Assembly (NCBI RefSeq): GCF_965363235.1
Contig: NC_134850.1
Span: 34,073,102-34,137,101, forward strand
From: Mytilus galloprovincialis
Taxonomy: Eukaryota; Mollusca; Bivalvia; Mytilida; Mytilidae
DNA length: 64,000 nt
Direction of reading: 5' to 3'
How positions within the stretch are numbered: position 1 is the first letter of the stretch; the number at the start of each line of letters is the position of its first letter. The notes under the pieces were generated by a model that was not told the DNA's origin, ran no database searches, and worked only from the letters and a program-made list of their open reading frames with translations. Of the stretch, positions 22,904 through 36,000 are shown piece by piece. Both the position numbers and the translations under genes were made by a program.

Positions 22904-23650
22904 CCATTTTTTTGTGAGTTTCATGTTTACAGGTGAACCACAAATTTAAATGTCACAAAGTACAAATTTTCTACTGGCTTGTATGCAGACTTTTGCAACA
23001 ATAAACTATAAAATCAAATACCCACGCAAATACAATGTTTCCATAATTTACAAAATTGGTACGAAATAAAGTGGTACCATGTGACTTTCACCAATGAACA
23101 AACACCTGTACTGCATGCGTAAGTTTTACAATTTCTTCATCTCCCAAAGTTTAGACATCATTCTAATTTGAACAAATACCTTTATAGACTCATTAGTGTT
23201 ATATACATCCAGGCAGATGTAGTTCTGTTGAAACTGCAATAACAGTTTAATGGATAGATAAACAATTTACATGTAGCAGATATATTTCTAGTTGATCTTT
23301 AACCAAGTATGGCATGAAATGGTATAGAACCACTAATTCCGCCCGGTCAGAATGAACATATAATTATGTAGTACATATTAAAACAAAATAGTTCCTATGC
23401 ATACTTGCATAGCTGTAACTTTGTCAATAATAGGTATCAAATGATAGCAGAAGGACTTGGAATCACTGTAGAACCCTTTTTGGAAGATTTTTTGAATACA
23501 AAGGAAAGATATGAAATTTGAATAGGAGGGCATGTTTTATTTACCCTGTTGCTAAAATCAGAAATACCTGTTTTTAGTACTTCCAGACTTCCAATTTTCA
23601 ATTAAAAGTATGTTGGATTTTTTAGCAGGATAACGTCTAGTTATTGAATT
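22904..23650. other. Intron sequence, nothing recognised
   Basis: AT-rich, no clear repeat or exon. Confidence 0.3.
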
Positions 23651-23689
23651 TTAAACCTGATACTTTTTGTTATCTATTAATCATGTATT

Positions 23690-24185
23690 TCTAATACGTT
23701 CTCCTATTTATTTGTATTGTAGTCCTGTAATATTATGTTGTCATTTCAATGTTATATTTAACATCGCCATTAAAGTGCGAGGTTTGGCATGCCACAAAAC
23801 CAAGTTCAACCCACCATTTTGTCCTTTAAAAATGTCCTGTACCAAGTCAGGAATATGGCCATTGTTATATCATTGTTCGTTTCTGTGTGTGTTACATTTT
23901 AATGTTGCGTCGTTTGTTTTCTCTTTTTTTTCAGTGTAAATTCACATTGCGATAAGACGTGTCACGGTAATTGTCTATCCCAAATTCATGTATTTGGTTT
24001 TGATGTTGTATTTGTTATTCTCGTGGGATTTTGTCTGATGCTTGGTCCGTTTCTGTGTGTGTTACATTTTAGTGTTGTGTCGTTGTTCTCTTATATTTAA
24101 TGTGTTTCCCTCGGTTTTAGTTTGTTACCCCGATTTAGTTTTTTGTCCATGGATTTATGAGTTTTGAACAGCGGTATACTACTGT
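23690..24185. repeat. Family F dispersed repeat
   Basis: Carries a duplicated 'TTTCTGTGTGTGTTACATTT' block (23,880 and 24,050) and 'GGCATGCCACAAAACCAAG'. The 90-codon ORF at 23,667-23,939 lies within it and is not a gene. The family is familiar from mussel DNA. Confidence 0.55.
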
Positions 24186-24369
24186 TGTCTTTATTTAAGA
24201 TATGAAATGACTGTCGCTTTATTTGAACTTAAGACTAAATAGCTCTTAATGATGCTTGAAAATGCAGGATTTAAAATAGAAAGCAATTAGGCTATGAATT
24301 AGTGGTTTTATTACATAAAAGGAATCAAGAACTCTTAATAATTCAGTAATTTGTATATAAACACAAACA

Positions 24370-25075
24370 ATTTGCAGTCGTATATTGGTATCTGACATCG
24401 TTGTTGTCATCGCCAGCATCAGCTTTGTCCAAAGGCATTTGGTTTTCGCACAATAACTTTAGTATAAGTAAATAGGAATCTATGAATTCTAAACACAAGG
24501 TCTTTGACCACAAAAGGAAGGTTGGGATTGATTTTGGCCCCAACAATTTAGGAATTAAGGGCCAAAAGGGTCCAACATTAAACTTTGTTTGATTTCATCA
24601 CAAATTTTAATATTTCGGTTCTTTGATATACTGAATCTACCCGTGTATTTAGCTTCTTAATTTTTGGTCCTGTTTTCAAATTGGTCTACATTAAGGTCCA
24701 AAGGGTACAAAATAAAACTTTGTTTGATTTTAACAAAAATTATTGGGGTTCTTTGATATGCTGAATCTGAACATGTCATGAACTTAGATTTTTTATTATG
24801 GCCGGACCTAGTTCTCAAGTTGGTACAATTCAGGGTCCAAAATTACTTTTTGTTTGATTTCAACAAAAATTGAATATATGGAGTTCTTTGATATGCTGAA
24901 TCTAACCATATATATTCAGATTTTTTATATTTGGGCCTAGTTATCAAATTGGTCCACAATGAGGTCTAACGGGTCGAAAAATTGAACTTTATTTGATTTC
25001 ATCAAAATTTCTAATTCTTGGGGTTCTTTGATATGCTGAATCTAACCATGTATTTAGATTTTGGATATTGGAACA
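24370..25075 (+). repeat. Family A, diverged plus-strand copy
   Basis: Begins at 'CAGTCGTATATTGGTATCTG' and shows 'TTTTCGCACAATAACTTTAG' and several ~145 bp units ('GGGGTTCTTTGATATGCTGA'). Older than the 16-20 kb copies by eye. Confidence 0.7.
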
Positions 25076-25543
25076 TAAAAGGTATTAATTTACTAGTACA
25101 AATAAGACGATACGAGTCCAAATACCATGAGGCTTGCACGTTAACCAAAAAATCGTGAACTCTGTCCTTTTATCACGTGACCAATGTCTTGACCTTAGAA
25201 GCCATTAAATTGTTTGCCGTCCACCTTTCATTTCACAAATTGTATTTCGCACGCCTATATAGTTTTTTGCTGACGTAATTTGTTAAGCATTTCCGGTTCA
25301 GAAAGGTTTCACATTATAAAACTGGTACCCGCTTGTAATAACCTACTTTAAAGGAACATAGTGAAGTAGCCAGCAAGGGACCAGCTTATCAGATCATGTG
25401 GACATTTTAACTCCCAACATAACTGACTGTTTGGTCAATGCTTGTAAATAACACTGCATTGTTTATTTTACAACAACGATTGACTAATCTGATTGATCAG
25501 TCTATTCATAATATCTCAAATATTTTATCATTTTTTTCTTTAG

Positions 25544-25595
25544 GCAATAAGACAGAAGATAACATATCAAATGATGGCAGTTTTAGTGACAAGAG
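25544..25595 (+). CDS. Membrane-protein gene, short extracellular exon
   Basis: After a strong acceptor (TTTTTTTCTTTAG) the frame reads NKTEDNISNDGSFSDKR with entry phase 1, matching the previous exon, and a GAG|GTAAGG donor, exit phase 2. Two N-glycosylation sequons (NKT, NIS) fit an extracellular position just before the membrane span encoded at 26.8 kb. Confidence 0.5.
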
Positions 25596-25675
25596 GTAAG
25601 GTACTTTCTATTAGAAAACTGAATGGAGGGAGAATTTGTTTGTCCTGTTATTGATTTTTGCAACTTATTATATTT

Positions 25676-26065
25676 AAAAAGGAAGATGTGGTATGATTGC
25701 CAATGAAACAACTCTCCACATGTACATCAGAGACCAAAATGACACAGAAATTAACAACAATAGGTAACCATACAGCCTTCAACAATGAGCTAAGCCCATA
25801 CTGCATAGTCAGCTATAAAAGGCCCCGATATGACAAATTGAATGTAAAACAATTCAAACGAGAAAACTACCGGCCTTATTCATATAAAAACTGAATGAAA
25901 AACAAATATGCAATACATAAACAAACAACAACTACTGACTAACAGGCTCCTGACTTTGGACAGGCACATATGCATACATAATGTGGTGGGGTCCAACATG
26001 TTAGCAGGATCCCAACCCTCCCCCTTACCTGGTCCAGTGGTATAACAGTACTCTGTCATGTAAAA
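25676..26065 (+). repeat. Family B dispersed repeat, plus orientation
   Basis: Near-complete copy: 'GATGTGGTATGATTGCCAAT', 'AGCTATAAAAGGCCCCGATA', 'CAGGCTCCTGACTTTGGAC', 'CCAACCCTCCCCCTTACC'. The 65-codon ORF inside is not a gene. Confidence 0.85.
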
Positions 26066-26510
26066 AGAACATTAACATGAGTATAAAAGGAGATATTGGG
26101 TATGCAACTATGAGATAGCAATCGAAAAAAGCAAAAATGATTGAAGAAAACCTATTTAGGGAGCAATGTGCAGTCCTCTCCAAAGGACAAGTGTCTGTAC
26201 AATTGTTTAAGCTCTAAAGTGTTGTAAAAGTTTTGACTGAATTTAACAGAGACTATCAATTATATCCAAATAGCACCAAATATTCAATATAACAAAAATT
26301 AACGTCTCATAAGTCATTCAGTGACTAGGTTCCTGATATAGGACAATATGTGAACAGGTTAAATAAGTTTCTCTAGATCTGAATCGTCCCCCTCATAATC
26401 ATAAATTTATTCTTTATACACAGCTAAGTGTTGATATATATGCCATGAGTCATATACATATTCACAGGCAGGGTCTGGATGGGATCTGCAGAATATACAA
26501 TAATGGCAAA
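26066..26510. other. Intron sequence, nothing recognised
   Basis: Possibly the tail of the family B copy; no other feature. Confidence 0.3.
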
Positions 26511-26515
26511 AAATA

Positions 26516-26645
26516 TAACATATAGAATTATAGAGTAACGAGCCAAAAAATATAACATATAGAGTAACGAGCCAAAAAATATAACATATAGAGTAACGAG
26601 CCAAAAAATATAACATATAGAGTAACGAGCCAAAAAATATAAAGA
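26516..26645. repeat. 29 bp tandem repeat, about four copies
   Basis: Unit AGTAACGAGCCAAAAAATAT followed by AACATATAG, almost identical between copies. Two overlapping minus-strand ORFs of Tyr/Ile/Phe repeats arise from it and are not genes. Confidence 0.9.
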
Positions 26646-26812
26646 AAAGAAATAATTGACAAAATTTATAAAGAACAAAAAAAATGGCTTAAAAAATTAA
26701 AGAATACAGAAATGGAGAACCTTAATCATGACCCTCTAATATACACATATATTATGAGATGTATAAAGTATTATAAATGTAATATGTATAAAAGATGGTT
26801 TTCTTTTTGCAG

Positions 26813-26932
26813 GTGAATTATTACAGGTTGTAGTTTAGGAGCTTTGGTTGTAATATTGGTTATAATTTGTTGTATCTGTCAATACAAAAGAAGTCGTCAT
26901 AAAGAATCAAGTTTTATAGGAGGTAGGGATAA
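26813..26932 (+). CDS. Membrane-protein gene, transmembrane exon
   Basis: The frame CSLGALVVILVIICCICQ gives an 18-20 residue hydrophobic span followed at once by basic residues (YKRSRHK), the usual inside-positive pattern of a type I single-pass protein. Donor GAG|GTAGGG, exit phase 1. The best acceptor (TTCTTTTTGCAG, ending 26,812) puts a TGA directly in this frame. A second AG 14 bases later (ending 26,826) avoids it but needs entry phase 1, while the exon at 25,544 leaves in phase 2. So an exon is unseen, or this allele is damaged. Confidence 0.5.
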
Positions 26933-27039
26933 GCTAAGCTCTCTGGGCTTGTATATTTTTTCTTAGCAAATACAAATACATGTTAATTTAATATTTCCGA
27001 CAATGAAACAATGTAAATACAGTTTTATATAACTGCAAA

Positions 27040-27265
27040 ATATTTTGTGTTTGTATAATGGTATGATGTCGTCGTCGTCCAAAAACACATTTGATCCAGA
27101 AGATAACTTTAGTTTAAGTGAATACATCTCTATGAAATTTTATGAAAAGGTTTGATACCTCAAAAGGAAGATTGGGATTTATTTTGGGGATGATGGTCCC
27201 TACCGTTTTGGAATTAGGGGCCCAAAAAGGGGCCCAAAAGAAGTATTTTTCTACTTTCATGATAT
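27040..27265 (+). repeat. Family A fragment
   Basis: A short copy: 'AACTGCAAAATATTTTGTG', a GTC run (27,068-27,079), then 'GATAACTTTAGTTTAAGTGA' and 'GGGGCCCAAAAAGGGGCCC'. Confidence 0.65.
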
Positions 27266-27269
27266 CAAC

Positions 27270-28900
27270 TTGTGTATAAGCATTTCAATTGCTCTGAAAT
27301 TGTACCACAATGTTTAATACCACAGGTAGAAGTGTTACGGCCAAAATTACCTTTAAATTGTAGCCAACAAACACTTCCATCAGAAAAAAGTTCCGATTAT
27401 GACACGGTGACACAAGAAGTTTTGAAAGCTTATGAGCTAGTACCAGAAGCATATAGACAGAAATTTAGATCTCATAAAAAGTTCGATTCACAATCCTATG
27501 TGGAATTTGCTCGGGAAAAAGAAGATCTATTTGATAAATGGCTCACTTCAAAGATAAGATAACAATTTTGATAACCTAAGACAATTTAAAGGCGATTTCT
27601 GGCCGTAACAGAAATTGGGGGCTCGTCCGGGATTTCTTTTTTGACCATTTCAAGTTTTAGTTTCTCCATCTCTAGTCTTTCCCTCATTTCAAGTTCTGCC
27701 TGTTTTAACTTAAATTCATCTTGTTTTAATTTAAATTCATCTTCTTTTTCTTTTATTTTCTCCATTTCCAACCTTTCCTTCATTTCAAGTTCTTTTATTT
27801 TTATTTTCTCTATCTACTTCATTTCTAGTTCTTATAATTTAAGTTCATGTTCTAATTCAAGCTGTTTAAATTTAAAGGAGTCAACATTTTCGACCTTAAG
27901 TTCAAGAGCCTCTTCACCTAAAATTTCTGCTTCAACTAATTTGTCTATTACCAAATTTTTTATAATTTGTTTTCTCATAGATACCTTAAAATTCAATTTC
28001 AGATGTTTAGCAAGCAACACTAATTCCTCTTTCTTTAAATTATCAAACCCCTCCAGGTCTGGCGTTTTCAAAAATTTACCGGCATCAAATGCCATTAATG
28101 TAGAATTTTGTTGGCTAGTTATAATAAAAATTACTAAACAAATTTTGAATAAGATATTTTCAGTATCCCGGACGAGCCCCCAATTTCTGTTACGACCGAA
28201 ATCACCTTTAAATTGTAGCCAACAAAAGACACAAATCAATTATAAAAATTAACAATATTTATTATACAAAAGTTTACAAGAAGTATTACACAACTATTAC
28301 TGTCAACTTAACTGTCAAAATATGAGTCCAATCTTTTATCTTTATCTGTATCCAGACATCTTCTTGGAATCCAATCTGAATATTACGTTCACTACTAAGG
28401 TCACAATCCAGTATGATGTTGTTTGTAGAATTAAAGTGTCAATCCAAATGCGGTGAATACTAATGTCTATCGATGTCTATGTCTAAGTGTGAGTGTTTAA
28501 CTTTAGTGTCTGTATATATATAGTTGTCATGGAAGATTCTAGAACAGTCTATGATGGAAGATTCTAGAACAGTCTATGATGGAACATCCTAGAAAGTTAC
28601 AATAGAAGTTTCTAGTAAAATATAGATCTTTATATAACGCATTTTTTATTAGGATCATTCTGGAAAGTTCCAATCATTCTGTAATTGTTCCAGTGATTTC
28701 TAAACTGCACAGTTCTAAGATTATTCTGTAAACAACTATCAGGCCACACAACACAAATCAGGCCAACATAAATAAATGCAATAATTACAATAACAAAAAA
28801 GGGGGAAAACAAGGGTTCTTCTGGTTAAAGACAATTTAGAAAATTTAAAAGCAGTAAAGGGGAGGTAATCCAATTAAAATTTAAAGATTACTGTTATATA
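27270..28900. mobile_element. Fossil LTR retroelement mosaic (Ty3/Gypsy-like)
   Basis: A broken, rearranged LTR element. Parts: a plus-strand gag-like piece with a SCAN-like region (27,336-27,562); a minus-strand gag N-terminal piece rich in Glu/Lys/Leu coiled coil (27,586-28,100); one LTR in minus orientation from 28,189 rightwards; and LTR-tip fragments at 27,336-27,375 and 27,570-27,610. Two 18-base primer-binding sites of tRNA-Pro type, TGGGGGCTCGTCCGGGAT, lie in opposite orientations at 27,616-27,633 and 28,165-28,182. No pol region is present. The inverted arrangement points to insertion and rearrangement of more than one copy. It is clearly not functional (several breaks) and moderately old. 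Gypsy assignment is by gag type and is not certain. Confidence 0.75.
28189..28800 (-). repeat. LTR of the fossil element, minus orientation
   Basis: The 3' tip (GGTCGTAACA read on minus) is at 28,189, next to the primer-binding site. The 5' limit is uncertain, near 28,800. Read on the minus strand, a cluster of GAAnnTTC-type motifs (28,531-28,671) is followed by a TATATATA stretch (28,511-28,523), giving a promoter-like order inside the presumed U3. Confidence 0.6.
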
Positions 28901-28969
28901 TATGGTTGATTACATGATTACCTCCCTTACACTGCTTGAAAATTATGTATTAAGAAATAATGATTGTCT

Positions 28970-29202
28970 TGAGATGTGTGGGGTAAGGGTGTTTATTTTT
29001 TTTTCATTTCAGGAACCAGATATTAAAAAGAAATTTTTCTACAAATATTTTTTTTGAGGGGATTAATATTCAACAGTATAGTGTATTGCTCAATAGCAAA
29101 CAAAATATTTTTAAATTCATTAGACCACATTCGTTCTGTGTCAGAAACCTATTATGTGTCAACTACTTAATCACAATAAAAAATTCAGAGCTGTATCAAT
29201 CT
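28970..29202 (+). repeat. Family A 3' part, left piece of an interrupted copy
   Basis: 'GGGGATTAATATTCAACAG', 'TTAGACCACATTCGTTCTGT' and 'ATTCAGAGCTGTATCAATCT' follow the family A 3' part. The copy is cut at 29,202 and resumes at 38,117 as 'CAATCTCAATGTTCAG' and 'CACTGCGGTCATATAAAG'. Confidence 0.75.
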
Positions 29203-30066
29203 CAGACCTGCCAACTATCCCGATTTTTACCCCTCAACCCGAATCCCGATATCGGGATCGTAAAATTAGTCAAAATCCCGATTTTCAACAAATATACCCG
29301 AAAAAATTATTGTTTACCGATTTTGAAGTTTTTTTTATCAATTTTAAAAAATCAATCATTTTACCTGGGGACATATTATGACAAGTTAATGACCCTACGC
29401 TAATCAACAGTCACAACAGGTGTCATAATTAGTGGTTGTATGTAATCAGATTACCTAATGGGTCGTAACAGTCCTCAAAATTAAATTTTGTATACACAAA
29501 TTAAATTTGGTCAAACACAGCCTTTCAATTTTTATCAATGTATCATACAAGCACAATATGCAACATTTGCCGTAGTTCCACAGCAAAATCATAATTAATT
29601 GAAAGATGAGAACTGTAAAGAACTCTCAAGAAAACATCGTTTATCTTGAAATTTGTTTAATTTTTGAAATCAGACATCGTGTGTCTGTTGATTTAAAATC
29701 AACGCCATTTTGTATACACTTCTACTGTGTTACTGTATAAGCCTCCGCCGGTAAGAGCACCTCTGAATACAAAGAAAGATAACTCAAATTTTATCCATTT
29801 TCTCATTGCTTTGACAAGACCATGAGTAAGACCAAATCATAATCTGTCTTCATCCTTCTTACTTTAGGACATGTAGTTTTAGGTGTTTTGAGTCAAGGTT
29901 CATAGTTGAGAAGGTCTTTGGAGGGGGGAAAGGGGGTCTCTACTTTGAATCCTTTATTTTTAATGCCTTTTTGTCTATTCCTCAGTTATTTTGTCAATTT
30001 TATAATTTAATAGTACAAGAATTATGCAAATAAAAGAAATCAAGGCCTATAAGCTCATCATTAGTA

Positions 30067-33000
30067 CAGTACTTGCAACCTTAGGCGTTACTATTTGAGC
30101 GATCAGTCAGCGGTCATCGATCAGTCACCGATCAGTCAAGTTCGCGTCAAACTCACGTCAGCAATCCGTCAGACTTATAGTAAAAGTAATTGACTGATCG
30201 GACTGATCGGACGGATAGTACCGATCGACCTTGATGACGGATTGAACTTTAATACGTCACATGATAAACTAATACAAATTACGGAATCTTAATTTCGTTT
30301 AATCTAATTAAAATGGCGACTCTTGAAAATCAAACGTTCAATTATACATTTTGTTTATTAATTATTTAGCAAAGTTTTATGAATTGAAATGAAAAGAAAT
30401 GTATAGATAAACCCTAAATTAAAATATCAACATTAAAGAATGGTCTTTTACGTTTTATTTAGGTTATATATTTTCAAAACCGGCGAGTTCTAAAACGGTG
30501 TCTACATCGCAGTTTTTATTTTATTATTTTCCAAACATTCTCGGGAAAAACAAAATGAAAGAATCAGTTATTGAAAAATGTAGTCTATTTTTTTTTTCAA
30601 TATTTTAAATTGTTGTATCCTTATCATCATAAAATTCTTAAAAAAAATTATCATAATCACGGACTTTCTATATACATATTTTCGAACATCCTGGCACTTG
30701 AAATTTCTAGGAGGTGAAATTCTCGGGATTTTACCTCAAACTCTATGGGAAAATACAATTTTTAATTCCAATTTAAAACCAAACGGTAAAAGATATCACA
30801 AAGATTTTTAAAACACATGTCTAGTATGATAAGGAGAATTGAAAAAACGATCTCAAATTTTATTTTAATGATTCAACAAAAAATAAATTGAGTTTTAAGT
30901 TTGTGTACCTATATATGGTAAAACCCGAGGATTTGCCACCGCTTCAACTCCAATATTCAAATAGATAAACACAATCTAATTATCTGATTGGTCAATCTTC
31001 AGATGTGATGCAAGCATGAAATTATGTATTCTCGTCACAATCGAAGCATTTAAAATAACAAATTACAAAAATAACAGTTTTCTGCTGTATTTTTAAACAA
31101 GAAATAGAAATAATTTTAAACAATGCAAACAACATTACAATATATTTTTCTGATAGTCTTTTTTTAATAAAAAAGATAACTACTCCTAAACAATAAAAAG
31201 TACATCATTACATCTCAATTCTAATTAGCAGACTTGTCTCAAGATGGTAAAATAACTGATTTCAAATAAAATATTAGAAGACTTGTCTCTAGATGGTAAA
31301 AATAACTGATTTCAAATAAAATAGTATCATTTTTAATAAAAAGAAGAATAATTTTAGTTATTTTTAACAATGCGAATAAAATTTTAGTATGATTTCTCTG
31401 CCATTCTTTTAATTTTATGAAAAAAAACTATTCAAAATATAAAAAGTGCAAAAATCCAATGGCGGTCAATAATTTTCAGTAAAATGAAGAAATATTTGCA
31501 TTTTAGGCAACGCGTACAAAAATTTAATATCTTTTTCCTTAAAGTAAAATTATTTTATGAAGAACAGCCAATCATTATGTACAAAAAGTACTGAAATCAT
31601 ATGACAGTTAATAATATGCATCAAAATAAATCAATAACTACATTCTTATTCCACAAAAATAAAAGTTTAAGTATTTTAATTCTCATTATATCTGAATTCT
31701 GATTAGAAGACTTGTCTCTAGATGGTAAAAATAACTGATTTCAAATAAAATAGTATCATTTTTAATAAAAAGAAGAATAATTTTGGTTATTTTTAACAAT
31801 GCGAATAAAATTTTAGTATGATTGCTCTGGCATTCTTTTAATTTTATGAAAAAAAACTATTCTAAACTATGAAAAGTACAAAAATCCAATGGCGGTCAAT
31901 AATTTTCAGTAAAATGAAGAAATATTTGCATTTTAGGCAACGCGTACAAAAATTTAATATCTTTTTTCTAAAAGTAAGCATATTTTATGAAGAACAGCCA
32001 ATCATTATGTACAAAAAGTACTGAAATCATATGACGGTTAATAATTTGTATCAAAATAAATCAATAACTACATTCTCATTCCATAAAAATAAAAGTTTAT
32101 GTATTTTAATTCTCATTATATCTGAATTCTGATTAGAAGACTTGTCTCTAGATGGTAAAAATAACTGATTTCAAATAAAATAGTATCATTTTTAATAAAA
32201 AGAAGAATAATTTTGGTTATTTTTAACAATGCGAATAAAATTTTAGTATGATTTCTCTGCCATTCTTTTAATTTTATGAAAAAAAACTATTCAAAATATA
32301 AAAAATACAAAAATCCAATGGCGGTCAATAATTTTCAGTAAAATGAAGAAATATTTGCATTTTAGGCAACACGTACAAAAATTTAATATCCTTTTCCTTA
32401 AAGTAAAATTTTTTTATGAAGAACAGCCAATCATTATGTACAAAAAGTGCTGAAATCATATGACAGTTAATAATATGCATCAAAATAAATCAATAACTAC
32501 ATTCTTATTCCACAAAAATAAAAGTTTAAGTATTTTAAATCTCATTATATCTGAATTCTGATTAGAAGACTTGTCTCTAGATGGTAAAAATAACTGATTT
32601 CAAATAAAATAGTATCATTTTTAATAAAAAGAAGAATAATTTTTGTTATTTTTAACAATGCGAATAAAATTTTAGTATGATTTCTCTGCCATTCTTTTAA
32701 TTTTATGAAAAAAAACTATTCTAAACTATAAAAAGTACAAAAATCCAATGGCGGTCAATAATTTTCAGTAAAATGAAGAAATATTTGCATTTTAGGCAAC
32801 GCGTACAAAAATTTAATATCTTTTTCCTAAAAGTAAGCATATTTTATGAAGAACAGCCAATCATTATGTACAAAAAGTACTGAAATCATATGACAGTTAA
32901 TAATATGCATCAAAATAAATCAATAACTACATTCTTATTCCACAAAAATAAAAGTTTAAGTATTTTAATGCTCATTATATCTGACTTCTGATTAGAAGAC

Positions 33001-36000
33001 TTGTCTCAAGATGGTAAAAATAACTGATTTCAAATAAAATAGTATCATTTTTAATAAAAAGAAGAATAATTTTGGTTATTTTAAACAATGCGAACAAAAT
33101 TTTAGTAGGATTTTTCTGATATTCTTTAAATTTATGAAAAAAAAACTATTCTTAAATATAAAAAGTACAAAAATCCAATGGCTGTCAATAATTTTCAGTA
33201 AAATGAAGAAATATTTGCATTTTAGGCAACACGTACAAAAATTTTATATCTTTTTCCTGAAAGTTAGATTATTCTATGAAGAACAGCCAATCATGATGTA
33301 CAAAAAGTACTGAAATCATATGACGGTTAATAATTTGCATCAAAATAAATCAATAACTGCATTCTTATTCCACAAAAATAAAAGTTTAAGTATTTTAATT
33401 CTCACTATATCTCTATTCTGATTAGAAGACTTGTCTCTAGATGGTAAAAATAACTGATTTCAAATAAAATAGTATCATTTTTAATAAAAAGAAGAATACT
33501 TTTGGTTATTTTTAACAATGCGAATAAAATTTTAGCATGATTTCTCTGCCATTCTTTTAATTTTATGAAAAAAAACTATTCTAAACTATAAAAAGTACAA
33601 AAATCCAATGGCGGTCAATAATTTTTAGTAAAATGAAGAAATATTTGCATTTTAGGCAACGCGTACAAAAATTTAATATCTTTTTTCTAAAAGTAAGCAT
33701 ATTTTATGAAGAACAGCCAATCATTATGTACAAAAAGTACTGAAATCATATGACGGTTAATAATTTGTATCAAAATAAATCAATAACTACATTCTTATTC
33801 CACAAAAATAAAAGTTTATGTATTTTAATTCTCATTATATCTGAATTCTGATTAGAAGACTTGTCTCAAGATGGTAAAAATAACTGATTTCAAATAAAAT
33901 AGTATCATTTTTGATAAAAAGAAGAATAATTTTGATTATTTTAAACAATGCGAACAAAATTTTAGTAGGATTTTTCTGATATTCTTTTAATTTATGAAAA
34001 AAAAACTATTCTTAAATATAAAAAGTACAAAAATCTAATGGCGGTCAATAATTTTCAGTAAAATGAAGAAATATTTGCATGTTAGGCAACACGTACAAAA
34101 ATTTTATATCTTTTTCCTGAAAGTTAGATTATTCTATGTCATGATGTACAAAAAGTACTGAAATCATATGACGGTTAATAATATGCATCAAAATAAATCA
34201 ATAACTGCATTCTTATTCCACAAAAATAAATGTTTAAGTACTTTAATTCTCACTACATCTCAATTCTGATTAGAAGACTTGTCTCTAGATGGTCAAAATA
34301 ACTGATTTCAAATAAAATAGTATCATTTTTAATAAAAAGAAGAATAATTTTGGTTATTTTTAACAATGCGAATAAAATTTTAGTATGATTTCTCTGCCAT
34401 TCTTTTAATTTTATGAAAAAAAACTATTCAAAATATAAAAAATACAAAAATCCAATGGCGGTCAATAATTTTCAGTAAAATGAAGAAATATTTGCATTTT
34501 AGGCAACACGTACAAAAATTTAATATCCTTTTCCTTAAAGTAAAATTATTTTATGAAGAACAGCCAATCATTATGTACAAAAAGTGCTGAAATCATATGA
34601 CAGTTAATAATATGCATCAAAATAAATCAATAACTACATTCTTATTCCACAAAAATAAAAGTTTAAGTATTTTAAATCTCATTATATCTGAATTCTGATT
34701 AGAAGACTTGTCTCTAGATGGTCAAAATAACTGATTTCAAATAAAATAGTATCATTTTTAATAAAAAGAAGAATAATTTTGGTTATTTTTAACAATGCGA
34801 ATAAAATTTTAGTATGATTTCTCTGCCATTCTTTTAATTTTATGAAAAAAAACTATTCAAAATATAAAAAATACAAAAATCCAATGGCGGTCAATAATTT
34901 TCAGTAAAATGAAGAAATATTTGCATTTTAGGCAACAGGTACAAAAATTTAATATCCTTTTCCTTAAAGTAAAATTATTTTATGAAGAACAGCCAATCAT
35001 TATGTACAAAAAGTGCTGAAATCATATGACAGTTAATAATATGCATCAAAATAAATCAATAACTACATTCTTATTCCACAAAAATAAAAGTTTAAGTATT
35101 TTAAATCTCATTATATCTGAATTCTGATTAGAAGACCTGTCTCTAGATGGTAAAAATAACTGATTTCAAATAAAATAGTATCATTTTTAATAAAAAGAAG
35201 AATAATTTTTGTTATTTTTAACAATGCGAATAAAATTTTAGTATGATTTCTCTGCCATTCTTTTAATTTTATGAAAAAAAACTATTCTAAACTATAAAAA
35301 GTACAAAAATCCAATGGCGGTCAATAATTTTCAGTAAAATGAAGAAATATTTGCATTTTAGGCAACACGTACAAAAATTTAATATCTTTTTCCTAAAAGT
35401 AAGCATATTTTATGAAGAACAGCCAATCATTATGTACAAAAAGTACTGAAATCATATGACAGTTAATAATATGCATCAAAATAAATCAATAACTACATTC
35501 TTATTCCACAAAAATAAAAGTTTAAGTATTTTAATGCTCATTATATCTGACTTCTGATTAGAAGACTTGTCTCAAGATGGTAAAAATAACTGATTTCAAA
35601 TAAAATAGTATCATTTTTAATAAAAAGAAGAATAATTTTGGTTATTTTAAACAATGCGAACAAAATTTTAGTAGGATTTTTCTGGTATTCTTTAAATTTA
35701 TGAAAAAAAAACTATTCTTAAATATAAAAAGTACAAAAATCCAATGGCGGTCAATAATTTTCAGTTAAATGAAGAAATATTTGCATTTTAGGCAACACGT
35801 ACAAAAATTTTATATCTTTTTCCTGAAAGTTAGATTATTCTATGAAGAACAGCCAATCATGATGTACAAAAAGTACTGAAATCATATGACGGTTAATAAT
35901 TTGCATCAAAATAAATCAATAACTGCATTCTTATTCCACAAAAATAAAAGTTTAAGTATTTTAATTCTCACTATATCTCTATTCTGATTAGAAGACTTGT

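Noticed and set aside
23667-23939. 90-codon ORF
   Set aside because: It lies in a dispersed mussel-type repeat with a duplicated TTTCTGTGTGTGTTACATTT block.
26407-26678. Two overlapping minus-strand ORFs with repeated Tyr-Phe-Leu-Ala motifs
   Set aside because: They come from the 29 bp tandem repeat and shift frame with it.
27641-28252. 203-codon plus-strand Ser/Phe-rich ORF
   Set aside because: It is the reverse side of the Lys/Glu-rich gag-like piece of the fossil LTR element.
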